From assembly GCF_036373705.1 (NCBI RefSeq), contig NC_089858.1:32152249-32216248 (forward strand): a stretch of 64,000 nucleotides of DNA, in the 5' to 3' direction. The notes beneath the pieces are model-generated. The model saw only the letters and a list, made by a program, of their open reading frames with translations, searched no databases and was not told the DNA's origin. The position numbers and the translations under genes were made by a program. Positions 1 through 11,455 of the stretch are shown in pieces (the stretch's first letter is position 1; every line of letters starts with the position of its first letter). The DNA is from Amia ocellicauda. Lineage: Eukaryota > Chordata > Actinopteri > Amiiformes > Amiidae.

Positions 1-503
1 TAACCTTATTAAGTCGGACACAGTCTGAGCCTCTCGTCTGCTGTGTCAACGTTCTTCCAAAGGTGACTGACAAGGGTTGAATTGTAATGAACATGTTTCT
101 TCACGCCCTGAGAGGTTGTGTGTCTGTGTGACATTGCCAAACAGCTTGCTAATTGCCAGTCCCCACACCCCTTCTCTCCATCCCTCTCTTGTTGATTGCA
201 GCCCTATAACCTAATGGGCTGACGGGGGTGTCTGTGCTGATCTCTGGGTGTGGGACAAGAGACAAAAATCTGATTTAAACACCTATCTTAACAAAAAATC
301 ATGAAATGTTTTTAAGTTGGGTTATTTCTGTTGTAGTGTCTAATTGCTTGTTTGTTTATTAATTTATTATATTTAAGGGGCTACATGTGTGTTTAAATGT
401 ATCTTGCATTTATTATTCAAGCGTCTGTTTTCTTAAAGGGACAATGTACCATTCATTTTCATTTAGAATAATGTTCTTTCCCTCTACAAATGCACATATG
501 AGA

Positions 504-530
504 CCCCCCCCCCCCCACACACACACACAC
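504..530. repeat. C13 homopolymer followed by (CA)n
   Basis: Thirteen consecutive C are followed directly by about seven CA units. It is a simple microsatellite with no coding context. Confidence 0.9.
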
Positions 531-1419
531 TCACACACCCTCTCAAGATGGGGAGTGTTGTCAATGTAACAGGCTGATGTTCACAGTGAGCCCCATTACA
601 AATAAATGCATCTGCAGCAAAATAAGAGATGCTAAGCCTTGAAAACATTAATCAGCCTATTCAGGCCTTCATTGTTTCACACATTTTGCATATAGAGTAT
701 GCAGTCCCCAAAGGAGACATCCACAGATTCTACAAATTCTACCATTCCTGTGTTAAATGCCAGCTCTGTTCTAGGGCTGAATATTGTTGCAGCTTATCTG
801 ATCTGCTCTTGCACCACCAATCTGAAACGCAGCGTGCTGGGTAATGAATAATTCACTCCCTGGTGGACTTCTTACTGTACTCACAGGCTACATGCTGCTT
901 CAGTATGACTCGCAGACACGGCAAACATGCACAAGCCACACATCCCTTTTTAACCAGCCTCCCAAATTACACCGCAAAACCCTTTTCTGTTCTACTAAAA
1001 ACTAGTGCATAGCCATGTGTAACACAGCAATAACAGCCAGAAAGCCTTCAAACAGACAGCAACCCTTTTATCTTAGACCTCTTAGTGGGATGAATAGTTT
1101 CCCGCAAAAGATGAGTGTTTTAAACATTAAAGACCTGAGGTAAAGGTTTCACAGTGGAGAAACAGTAGCAGTAATTATGGAGGACAGCACAGTTTGAGTG
1201 GTAGTTTTGTGCTGAACCACTGTGCAATTGATAATTAATTGATAAAGCTACTGCTGATAAGTCAAGGAACCAAGAACTTTCTTTTTCTGTGACTACGCCT
1301 TTACGAATAAGAAGCACAAACTAATTTTGTGCCGCAGAATTAACTGGGCTAGCTACTACGATGATAACCTTCATTGTATTCACTGGATGTAATGTGTATT
1401 GTGTATAATGTGTATATTG

Positions 1420-1525
1420 ATTTTGTCACTCTTCTAATGCTCTTTATGTGTAGGACATTGTATTGTAGTGTTTGTAATACCATGCTAATTGCCTTGGATA
1501 AAGGTAGCTGTTAAATTACATTAAA
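1420..1525 (+). repeat. Truncated SINE/L2-type 3' tail
   Basis: The segment at 1491-1520 (gccttggataaaggtagctg followed by ttaaattaca) resembles the tail shared by many fish SINEs and L2-clade LINEs (CTTGGATAAAGGCGTCTGCTAAAT type). The same pattern recurs at 5977-6012 and 39536-39565. Family assignment comes from general knowledge of such tails, and the 5' limit is uncertain. Confidence 0.5.
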
Positions 1526-2628
1526 GGTGTATTTTTGAAGGGGACTACAGTTCTTGAAATCCGAAATGCAACGAGTCTTAGTTCCAGGTCTGAGATTAGG
1601 TTTCCTGTCTCAGAGTACAGGTTGGGCCCTACAATCCAGTCGAGGGCCAAGTCCCTAGCCAACTGTGAGCAGGATTCTCCAGGCAGAGGGGCACTAAACT
1701 AGACAAGGGCAGAAGCTCAAAATTGAACCTTAGCTCTTTGGTTTGTCCTGTGGGTTTAATGTATGAAAATAAGCCTGACAGTGCACATTTCAAAGCACAC
1801 ATTATTATTCTGTCTCCATCTCCATAAAAGAACAATACATTAGGGTTGGGTTAGGTTTATAAATAAAACTATTTACACTGAGTAAATTTCCCAGATTTCA
1901 GAACCAAAAATCAGTATTTGGCAGTGTAGCTTTCCCTACTTTCCCTACATGTGTCTGCCATCTAATCATTAGAGAAGGAAAACCCTATAGTTAAGAGCTG
2001 GTGTACTTAGGAAATAATTTGCATATATTAACTTGGGGGGGGTGTTAATGGTTATCTGCTGTTTGGTGCAGCGTTTCAATTATACTACTAGAGAGGCGCT
2101 TATGCAAAATGGTGCCTCGGGAAAAGTTTAATTTTTCAAGTGGTTGCCCGGCTGTATTAACCCTATTCCATTCTGTAGCAGTATTAAGGTCTACTGCGCA
2201 TCCATGCATCTGATACCTGCCAGTCAGTGCAGACTGTATTTTGGGGGCATATAGGGACAGCATGGGGGAAGCCAGAGAGAGAAAGATTAGATTGCTATGT
2301 TCTCTGTCTAGCATTAGCAGAAACCAATCATCTGGAACTCAACCGTTTATTACCCGACCTCCTATTTTAAGCAATCTAGTTCTGAGTCACTGACCGTTCG
2401 TGGCTTATGCAGCAAAGAAAACAAGTTGGGAAAAATCCATATATATTTTTAAAAATGTACTTAATGGAAATATTGACTCTTGTCAGTGTTAGCCTGGTGA
2501 ATATACCATTCAGCTGTAACCAGCGTGTTCAAAAATCACAGCAGATTCAGGGCTTCCGACATATATCTGTAACTAGACCAGATCAATTGAATAAGTGTTT
2601 TTTCCTGTTTTTTTTAAATATACATATA

Positions 2629-3512
2629 TACACCGATCAGCCATAACATTATGACCACTGACAGGTGAAGTGAATAACACTGATAATCTCGTTATCATGG
2701 CACCTGTCAGTGGGTGGGATATATTAGGCAGCAAGTGAACATTTTGTCCTCAAAGTTGATGTGTTAGAAGCAGGTGTAAGGATCTGAGCGACTTTGACAA
2801 TGGCCACATTTTGATGGCTAGACGACTGGGTCAGAGCATCTCCAAAACTGCAGCTCTTGTGGGGTGTTCCTGGTCTACAGTGGTCAGTACCTATCAAAAG
2901 TGGTCCAAGGAAGGAAAAGCGGTGAACCGGCGACAGGGTCATGGGCGGACAAGGCTCATTGATGCACGTGGGGAGCGAAGGCTGGCCCGTGTGGTCCGAT
3001 CCAACAGACGAGCTACTGTAGCTCAAATTGCTGAAAAAGTGAATGCTGGTTCTGATAGAAAGGTGTCAGAACACACAGTGCATCGCAGTTTGTTGCGTAT
3101 GGGGCTGCGTAGCCGCAGACCAGTCAGGGTGCCCATGCTGACCCCTGTCCACTGCCGAAAGCACCTACAATGGGCACGTGAGCATCAGAACTGGACCACG
3201 GAGCAATGGAAGAAGGTGGCCTGGTCTGATGAATCACGAGTTCAAGGTGTTGACTTGGCCTCCAAATTCCCCAGATCTCAATCCAATCGAGCATCTGTGG
3301 GATGTGCTGGACAAACAAGTCTGATCCATGGAGGCCCCACCTCGCAACTTACAGGACTTAAAGGATCTGCTGCTAACGTCTTGGTGCCAGATACCACAGC
3401 ACACCTTCAGAGGTCTAGTGGAGTCCATGCCTCGACGGGTCAGGGCTGTTTTAGCGGCAAAAGGGGGACCTACACAATATTAGGCAGGTGGTCATAATGT
3501 TATGGCTGATTG

Positions 3513-3517
<5 letters not shown>
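2629..3517 (+). mobile_element. Internally deleted Tc1/mariner element inserted in a TA-rich site
   Basis: Terminal inverted repeats of about 30 bp are visible. The left end reads caccgatcagccataacatt from 2631, and the right end at about 3488-3517 is its reverse complement with one mismatch. TA dinucleotides flank both ends, as expected for Tc1/mariner target-site duplication, and the right flank runs into a long TA microsatellite. The copy is about 0.9 kb, shorter than a full element (about 1.2-1.6 kb), because the middle of the transposase gene is missing. It appears unable to move by itself. Confidence 0.9.
2790..3483 (+). pseudogene. Tc1/mariner transposase remnant, start and catalytic centre deleted
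   Basis: The reading frame gives the paired helix-turn-helix DNA-binding region ([20 protein letters not shown], then [18 protein letters not shown]) and continues to the first catalytic aspartate motif, AWSDESR, ending near 3238. The sequence then jumps to the motif [16 protein letters not shown], which lies in another frame (about 3255-3305). The block holding the second catalytic aspartate is therefore lost and the frame is broken. The original ATG region also appears lost, with translatable sequence from about 2780 but no ATG before 2811. The C-terminus ends in [20 protein letters not shown], very like the intact transposase at 16210-17220, so the two elements are relatives. No function is expected. 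Confidence 0.88.

Positions 3518-3573
<56 letters not shown>
3514..3573. repeat. (TA)n microsatellite of about 60 bp
   Basis: An uninterrupted TA repeat abuts the right end of the Tc1-like element. Since these elements duplicate TA on insertion, the element probably landed in a pre-existing TA tract. Confidence 0.95.
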
Positions 3574-3575
<2 letters not shown>

Positions 3576-4427
3576 GTAGTTCTGTTTCACTGTCTTCACA
3601 CTTTATTGCATGCACTGGTGTAATAATCCACATTGACAACACAGGGAAATTATAATCAACGCCATTGATGTAGGTAACATTAAAATATAGTCTTGTCCTC
3701 TTAATGTTCTGGAATAATTCTGAACCATCTGGCTTATTTTTAAGGGACAAAATTCAGAGGGATCTGTCCAGCACTGAATGTCTGAAAGTTCAAAGGTCAC
3801 CAGGGGGATGCTTTCTGACAGACTGAGTCAGTAGCTCTGTCCCCAGGGAGCCTTGAGAGACATATGGGATTGCCCTGAATAAAACAGAGCACCCTGTGTG
3901 CGCACACTGAATATTGACGAGAGATGGAAAGGTTAATGAGAGAAATGCCACTATTATTCATTATTAAAGCAGCCACAGTGCCCAGACCATTCCTCTTAAT
4001 TTAAACTCACAGACATGGTGGAAGAAGATGGCGTCAATATGAAGACTGGATCTGATCTAGACATTAGTGTCTTAGTACCCCTTAGTACAATTTTCTACAC
4101 TACATTCGGATTGGAAGATCACAGTTTAACTACAAACATCTCATTGTGCTTCCATTTGGCTTCAACACACCTAAAATAAAACCATTGCTGCCTTTTTCAA
4201 GGACACACTATACTTGGATTGCAGACAGATTTCAGGTTAGAGAAAGCCCAATCTGACAAGGATTTTCAGATGCTATTTATGAAATCCCCTTATTCCACAT
4301 TCCAAGGTATGGTGTTTAAAAGCCTTCAGTCAGATAATTGTGGATATTAAATGTGGATAAGCAAAGCAACATGTTTGGTTATTCTAGATCTAGGAAGGTG
4401 TGCATTTTTCACTAAAACTGGTAGTCA

Positions 4428-4469
4428 GACACACACACACACACACACGCACGCACGCACACACACACA
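4428..4469. repeat. (CA)n microsatellite with interspersed CG
   Basis: About 20 CA units are interrupted by a few CACG units. Simple repeat in non-coding DNA. Confidence 0.9.
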
Positions 4470-5954
4470 GACTCACAGAATAAGCATCTGTTCTTGAGAT
4501 GTCGTTTAAATCCTGACACGATCTGCTTGGTGGCTCATGTCATGCATATTCATGCCACTGTCAGTCAACCAAGGTACGTCTCCATCAGTGTGGGCTGACA
4601 GGAGTGCTGACAGGGCCAGCAATAGAGGTTTTATTTGCATTCAGCAGCAGGGATCCAGCATCCCTCCTCTGGCTTGAACGTGATAGGACTGGACATGCCG
4701 GGCAGATCCTCCTTCCCTCCCCTCCTTTGCCCTCGCCGATGCACCGAATGCAGCATAACCCCTCAAATCTGCTGAACAAGTTGTAATAGCTGCTCATTAA
4801 ATTCTACAGTGGCACGATCAATCTAACAGAGATCAATAGCGCAGCTCTGGACAGAAAACTACTAAAGAGAGAGAGAAAATTGGAGTAGCATATAATTTGC
4901 AATGCAGTAGTTGACTGGTAGAGCAGAATTCCCAGATTAGGACAGGGATGGCTGGCCATTGATCACAGTAACAGTATAAATAGATCTGGCTCTTAAACGT
5001 GCATTTTGTGCATCTTCTTCACTGTCTTGTATACACTTTGTGATTTGTTACCTGTCATAGTGGAAGTGCACAGGGTGTTGAAAGTCATTCTCATATTGCT
5101 ATTTAATGTTAGGACAATTAGTTAACAATACAAATTAAATGTATCTCACATTAAAACAACAACATCCAGGAAACCTATAGAAAGTATGTAACAGCACTTT
5201 TAATTTTAATTCTATTTGGAATGCAGCACATCCTGGTATACAGTTACCTCAAGTGGATATAAAGCCAGTTTTAGGCAGTACTTGTCCGTTCAGACATTGG
5301 TATGTCTTGTAGGCAACGTTGCAGATAACCAGTCACTCTCCTCTCTGGGTACATGATGTGCTAACCTGTTCAGTTCTACTTCTTTCACAATCTTAATATG
5401 TCAGACGCAAATCAACACAATTCTTTGCCCCTAATAGTGTGGACACAGGGGAAGGGTATGCTGTCGACTCTATTATATTCATCTGCACAGCAGGAGAAAC
5501 ACGGAAAGCACTACATTAAACACGCTTGGTTATGTCCGAGGAAAGTCTCAGCTCAGCAGAGTCGGATGATCACCTTAAATTAGTCACTGGTCACTCCCTG
5601 CTTCTGCATCTCATCACGAGTCAATACAGTAAATTTGCCACTATTTGCCACTAAATTCAACTCTTCCTATATTTCCTACATTTGTGTGGAATAAGTCAGC
5701 AATGCTTTGAAGTTCTGTCAAACAAACTATACAATAATTATCCTATTGTAATTCCATAAACAGATCAAACTATGATAGTATCTAAGGTAGACCTATATAT
5801 GTCATATGGATTATACTTTTGCCATTGAGGAGCAAGGTTGTCTGTCTCTGTGAAATAGGTCATTCAAACATGCAGATTATTCTGTACTATGTATAAAAAG
5901 AAAATCCAAAATTATTACCCTAACAGGTCTTCACATTTGTAGATCTGAGTTAAT

Positions 5955-6012
5955 TATGCTTCTTGTGTAAACTAACTTGCCTTAGATACAGGTATCTGCT
6001 AACAAATAAATC
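5955..6012 (+). repeat. SINE/L2-type 3' tail remnant
   Basis: The stretch ttgccttagatacaggtatc, then tgctaacaaataaat, matches the pattern of the tails at 1491 and 39536. Only the tail is recognisable. Confidence 0.4.
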
Positions 6013-6126
6013 ATCATAATTAGTCCTAATATTGAGGCAATTATCTGACACAAGGTATTCTGGCTGACTGTCTGGAGCTCAACCAGCACTCTAAACTCAG
6101 TGTAATGTTTCTCCTCTGCCTCCCAG

Positions 6127-6278
6127 GCCTTCATCAGCCTCCTCTCCCTCGAGGGGGGTACATGCGTTCCCTCTCATGGACGAGGTGCAAAGGGGAGCAG
6201 GGGCGGGATAGGAAGCACCCCAGCGAATCTGAGAAGACAGAGCCCTTCCTCAAGATGGAAAGACCCAAACAGCCCTGA
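6127..6278 (+). CDS. dbndd1: Dysbindin domain-containing protein 1, last coding exon (partial gene)
   Basis: This exon encodes the C-terminal 49 residues. After a pyrimidine-rich acceptor ending in CAG at 6124-6126, frame +2 reads LHQPPLPRGGYMRSLSWTR, then CKGEQGRDRKHP, and ends FLKMERPKQP with TGA at 6276-6278. The human DBNDD1 C-terminus as I recall it has the same layout: LHPLPRAGYLRSPSWTR, a charged linker, then FLTVERPQED. The exon length fits (2 nt completing a split codon plus 50 codons including stop). DBNDD1 is a small, poorly characterised relative of dysbindin. The upstream exons with the dysbindin core lie outside the window. The gene is convergent with afg3l1, as DBNDD1 is with AFG3L1P in human, and this strengthens a call that otherwise rests on about 50 residues. 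Confidence 0.85.
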
Positions 6279-7098
6279 GAGGTCACAAGCCTGGACTGCC
6301 CACACTGACCGACCTGGTTCTAAAGAGATATTGTTGTTGAATGCTGTGCACTGTAACTTAATGTAGGCAAAAGCTGTGAGTGAAACACACCTATGGGGGA
6401 AAAAAACACATTTATATATATATCTGTTTATATACACATCTTTTTCTTTTGCAAGGAATTTCATTAGCACACTTTTACGCGTATACCGGGCTGTACTTTT
6501 TTCACTGATGTTTTCCTTATGGGAGTGGGGGAGTGGGTGGTGGTGGGGCTTTGTGGAAGTGCTCCGCTTTGGATGATGGTTTTTGCTTCTTGCAAGGCAA
6601 AGGTGCTAGAGAATCAGGGTGAACACATTAAGGACCTAGCCAAAGTCACCCTCTCCTGCGCCAGAACACAACTTATAAGAGCAGGGAGTAATCCTTGGCT
6701 AACTCTCTGGAAGCACTCTGCGAGATATTTGCTAGGCACAGGTCATACCCCACTAACTGCAGGCAACTTTCTGCACTCGTTTCGCTTTAACGTATCTCTT
6801 TAAACCAAAAGCCTGTAATGCGCTGCCTTTAAAGTCATTGTACCTTCTGTTGCCCCAGAGGACCTGCTGCTCGCTGGAACCCAAGGGACTGGTCACGTAA
6901 CACTGAGATGGTACATCTTTCCCCCATCTTTCTGTCTCTTTTTCTTTGTTTCGTTCTCTGGGTGGCAAGCTGGGCGAGCTTCAGACTCATGCACAACCAA
7001 GGGGCTTCAGTGACCACGTACTGGCTGCCAATGGGAACGTATGACTCAAATACCAACCCTTCACTAATAGTACATTAAACACTGTGGATTTGACATTA

Positions 7099-7104
7099 AA
7101 TAAA
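7099..7104 (+). terminator. Putative polyadenylation signal of dbndd1 (AATAAA)
   Basis: The first AATAAA on the + strand downstream of the dbndd1 stop codon is about 820 nt away. It would give a 3'UTR of roughly 840 nt ending near 7120. No transcript evidence is available, and later signals are possible. Confidence 0.45.
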
Positions 7105-7120
7105 GACATTCAAGAGAAAT

Positions 7121-9940
7121 ACATAATTATGGTCATGAGTGGAGTTTTTACTTGCTAAATGACAATTGCTTTGTGCACAATCATCTCTAAGTTATAAAAA
7201 ATTACCAAAACATTTGCTTAACTAATCAGAGTTCAAACTTTACAAGTCAATATAAATTGATGATAGAAAACCTGTTGAATTTGGGGCTCTCTAGGACCAG
7301 AGCTGGACACTTCTGCACTATACACACTGCTTATGAAGGGATACTCTGTGGCAGCATCTCATTTGCTGGCTTTTAAGTTCACTTTTGTAAAGTCAGGTTG
7401 GGCTGGGCAAAGGGTTATATCTTCTAATCTATGCCACTGTCACTCACATGAAGTGGCTGGAGAAATACAATAGGATGCAACAGGATGGGTCTGTGAATTG
7501 GTGGCCACATTAGACCGACTGTAGCCTCAAGCACAACACCCAGCCAGCTCTGTGTCCACATTTGGCACAATGTGAACAGTCAAAAGAAAAATCTGTATAC
7601 TAGCTTTTAAAATAAGTTTGAATGAAAAAGATGATGTGCTATTTTGCCATTCTTTATGTATCCTTATGACTCACACATACACAAATACTACTAAAGGTCT
7701 ACTGCAGAAATTCAGCACTGATTTATTTCCCTTGGAATTGTAAAGGTTTCCTTTCCTTTATAATCAGTGTGATCATGTTGGGGAATTCATGTTAACAGTG
7801 ACTCAGATCTTTCACCTGCCTTTCGATTTGGACACGTTTAGAAGGCTTTTGTGGCAGGCTACAAAAAAAAAAAAAAAATGTGCGCAATGTCATTACAGCA
7901 AATTTAAATTGTATAGTAAATGATGATTATAGCCGTGATTTGCAACACTTTTTTGGAAGATACTGCTTTAACAGAGGGCTGAAGTGGTCTTCAGTGTTTT
8001 TCTCTTGGTCTGACAGTGTCTTTTCCTTACCTCAGTGATCTGTGGATGGTGTCCAGCCCATCCTTGCCTGCACCACAGCTCCTGCATGTGTAATGAGCCA
8101 ATACGCCTCTGTTCGGCAGCAGCTCCACGGAGATCAATACACTTCCACCAGGGATCATTAAGATAGCGAGTGCGAGAGGAAACAGTTTTGCCATTAGCAG
8201 AACAAGAGACTGGAATATGCTCAGAGATGCAAATTAACTCATTAAGCTCTGCACCGTTATCATTCTGCTTTGAAAGGGCCCTGCTCTCTCCTCCCCAGGG
8301 CATGGTCTGTTCTCCTGCGAAAGACAGCAGAGGGTCCTCTCAGGTATGTGGAAGTAAGAAATAGGTTACAAGGACAACACTAATAACAGCCTACAACAGT
8401 AATGTACAGTTGAGGTATTTAACAAAAGAATCACCACTTGTATACCCTTACATCCATGCAGGTTTCTGCAAATGCCAAAGCCATGAGGATCACTATGTTC
8501 TTCTAAAAGGGGACTTTGATTAAAAACGAATGATGCTTTTTCCACCTACTTAGACATTTTCTCCTGTGATTAATGCAAGCAGTTAATAAACACACAATTA
8601 AACAATTCTCTGGATACTGCGAGTTTACTGTGCAAACAGCAGAGCTGGAGTCTGGTTGAAGGACAGCTGCAGCTCTCACTTTTCATTACTGCAAAGCTCA
8701 CAGGGCTTGTTAAGTTACCGGAGATGCTATTGCTAGAAAGCCTACGAAACTTGACCCAGTTAAGAGCACCCAACCAGAGAAGCACTCAACCAATAGTGCA
8801 CCACCCTTGGGGGAAACCTGGTTCCACTTCGCTGTAATCCACCCTCGTATCCATGCAGATTTGATAGCGACGTGTGCAACACAGTGCCCAACCTGTAGGC
8901 AAAAACGTTGCTCATGATTTTGAAGAAAGGACACTAGGCACAATAATAACAGAACTCTATCTTTCCCTGATGTAAAGTGGATGGCTTTGACACTGTTTCA
9001 GTGGTAGATTTTGTATTACAATAGATTTTGAAGAGCATATTACTATATAAACCATCACCAAACAAATATAAAATTGGAATTGGAGAGCAGGGGGGCTGTA
9101 ACTTAGGCGTTTCAAGGAATGCAAGTGGTCCACCATACAGATACCATCAAAGCCAGACTCTTGAGTAGAGCCCTGACAGGCAGGAGCCTCAATGCATGAT
9201 GTGTTCATGCCACCACACACCTGCCATTCCCACTGGGACAACCATGCTCAACAGCATGAAATCCTACTCCCCATCAGGCTATAACTAGAGAATGCAAGAC
9301 TTGAATGCGTTTCCCAGGACCTAATAGGGTCCTGATGTAGCCGACCCCATCGCCACGCTGCGAGACTCCAGTTTCCAGTCGGGATAGAGGCATCAAAAAG
9401 CATAAGGGAGTCTGGTCAAGCAGTCGGAGGCTGGAAATGGGATATGCACCCATGTGTGTTTGGGTGCTTATCCTGGGCTTGTGTTACACAGAAAAATGTA
9501 GGGATGAACTGGTGTCAAAATGCATCATCCCTGTGACCCATCAGTCAAGGATGGAAGAGCACTAGGGGGGTATGTCTATTGTCTACGAAGGGGTTTCCAT
9601 GTCTGAAAATACACCAACCATGTCAGAAAATAGAAGTCAGGCTTCAAAAAGAATTTATTTCATTGCCTAAACAGATTCTTATTCAGACAGCAGAAGAAGC
9701 CACCTGCAGCCAAGAGACAGCCTGTGTGAAGTCTCCGAGTGACACTTATCATAGAACTGAAGATATAGATCTCTCTCTCATATATATTATATATGTTCTT
9801 TAGGAGCTAGGTGGTGTGTCTAGGATCATATACACTTATATCTACTGCTTATTACAGAATTAACCTTGTAATCCTGTAAAAGAATGAAAAGTAAGAGCGA
9901 CACACGAGATAAAATCATATCAAACTTTGTGCTTTTTCAT
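7121..9940. other. Intergenic gap between convergent dbndd1 and afg3l1
   Basis: No coding sequence was recognised. A poly(A) stretch lies at 7862-7878. About 8160-8300 is non-repetitive and contains an octamer-like ATGCAAAT. 8755-8835 resembles a dispersed repeat also seen near 33015-33075. The remainder is AT-rich DNA without recognisable features. Confidence 0.5.
8755..8835. repeat. Dispersed repeat, copy 1 (second copy near 33015-33075)
   Basis: The string agaagcactcaaccaatagt followed by gcaccaccc resembles agaagtgctcaaccattatt followed by gtgccacctt at 33036-33064. On the minus strand the segment reads like a tRNA-type A box (GTGGCACAATGGTTGAGC-like), so a decayed tRNA-derived SINE is possible. 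The boundaries are unclear. Confidence 0.4.
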
Positions 9941-9941
9941 T

Positions 9942-9947
9942 TTTATT
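9942..9947 (-). terminator. Putative distal polyadenylation signal of afg3l1
   Basis: On the minus strand this reads AATAAA and is followed about 40 nt downstream by a GT-rich stretch (cgtgtgtcgc), as expected of a cleavage site. It would imply a 3'UTR of about 3.5 kb. Nearer minus-strand AATAAA hexamers lie at 12611-12616 and 12674-12679, so a shorter 3'UTR is equally possible. Confidence 0.4.
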
Positions 9948-11254
9948 CACCCACGAACATGATCAGGTCTTTACACAGCAATGTTCTGCAGTCATATTGA
10001 AAGTGCTTCAACTTCATCTCAGACTTCACAATTGACATTTCCTATTCAGTTTCATTTACTGGTCCTGTAGGAAAAGTGACTGGAACTGAAATGCAACACT
10101 GCTCACCTCTATAGTAAGCTGCCCATTTTTAAGAATGTACGATTATTTTAAAGACAGTCTACATCTCAAAGATATCCGTTATACACGTTTACACATTTAT
10201 CAGTTTCTTTTACATCAGTGCAACCATAATCATATACCCTGTTCCTTCTCTATCCATGACTAGATCATATCTTTGAATGCTTTCAAAGATAAAGCTAACA
10301 GACAGACAAAAGACAGATTCTCCTCTAAAGCATGTGGAATGTACTACTCTTCTACTTAGAAATGAACACACTAGGTGATCGCAACCATATCAAAATCAAA
10401 TTTAAAACCAACATCATGAATTTTAACAAGCCACTTAAATCTACTGGAGTATTTAAAGGCATACAAGAATGGATACCAAAATGGCAGAAACCAAGATGAA
10501 TAAAATTTACTTTTTTTTGTATAGAATCTTTAGAAGCCATTTAAAATATTACTAGTGTTCTTTAATATAATCACAAGAAGCAGAACACACATTTCTATAG
10601 AAATATAGAAAAATGTTCCCTTTTTTGGCAGTAACATCTTCCTCAGAACAAATGGACAGTGATAAGAACAGGGCTTTGAAAAAGACACGTTAGCCTTTGC
10701 TGTATGTCCTCAATATTTGACCATCTGTAGTTCATAGCACCACCAGCTTCATAATAATCCCCCAATGTAATGCAATATCAGTCGTTTTTTCAAACGTAAT
10801 AAAGTCTCTTAATATTAAAGATCAGCTGCAAGGGTTTTTTCCATCAATGAAACAGCACTGCAGGAAGAAATGAGGGAAACCGATTCAACTGGCAGAGGAG
10901 AGGAATTCTTCACTGGACCACATTTTAAGCATTTTTCTGCCTCTTCTCAGGTGAAACCATTTAATTCCCACAGTGCTGATTAAACAACAACTCTTATGAT
11001 CACCAATCTTTAGTATCAAACTCCTCAGTCAGTTAAATTCTATACAGCACCTAGAAAACAATCCCAAGAGTTGGATAATAATTTTGCTATTCTAAGCTAT
11101 ATTTGCCCAAACCAGGAGCTGAATATTTTATACTGATCTTATTTCTGGTATGAAATTAAAACAAGAGGGGAGAGAGAGAAATTAATCTTGAAATACGGTA
11201 ACAAAATTTGATTTATGGTCTTGGATTTGGACGGTTTCCCATGTCTCGCGTGTG

Positions 11255-11455
11255 TCTATTTATTATTGAAGTATACAGAGGGACTTGTGTATAAAGATTA
11301 GTTAGGCTCAAGAGGAGATTGGTCTGGTTTTACGTTTTATGCCTGTTTCTTTTGAGCACGGAGCACTGTATAATAAATCCACTTGCTGTTCACCATACTG
11401 CCTGCTTATGTATGCGCTTCCTAGACTGCGCCCAATTTACGAGCCCAGCACTGCA
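11255..11455 (+). repeat. LTR-like dispersed repeat, copy A
   Basis: The segment shares order and wording with 53290-53490. Shared landmarks are tagttaggctc-agagg, a following gtttggtttt-like stretch, a gcactgta-ata-aa block, ctgcttgtgtgt-like text, a second ccta-block and the end gagcccagcac. An AATAAA-like block in the middle followed by about 80 nt is reminiscent of the R/U5 part of a retroelement LTR. That identity is inference; the homology of the two copies is seen directly. Confidence 0.5.

Larger units (their letters stand above)
1..6126. other. Probable dbndd1 intron preceding its last exon, repeat-rich non-coding DNA
   Basis: No coding exon could be supported here. Because the terminal dbndd1 exon begins at 6127 with a normal acceptor (pyrimidine-rich stretch then CAG), this stretch is inferred to be the intron before it. 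The exon encoding the conserved dysbindin core (a DLTELTDMSDQELAEVF-like stretch in the human protein) was looked for on the + strand and not seen, so it probably lies left of the window. Contents seen: a C13 run followed by CA repeats near 504-530, a Tc1-like copy, a long TA tract, CA repeats near 4428-4469, and SINE/L2-type tails near 1491 and 5977. Non-repetitive stretches at about 3800-4020 and 4490-4640 have no obvious origin. Confidence 0.5.

Noticed and set aside
6174..6470. Minus-strand open frame of 98 codons over the dbndd1 exon
   Set aside because: It is antisense to the dbndd1 terminal exon and its product resembles nothing; the + strand frame matches the DBNDD1 C-terminus.
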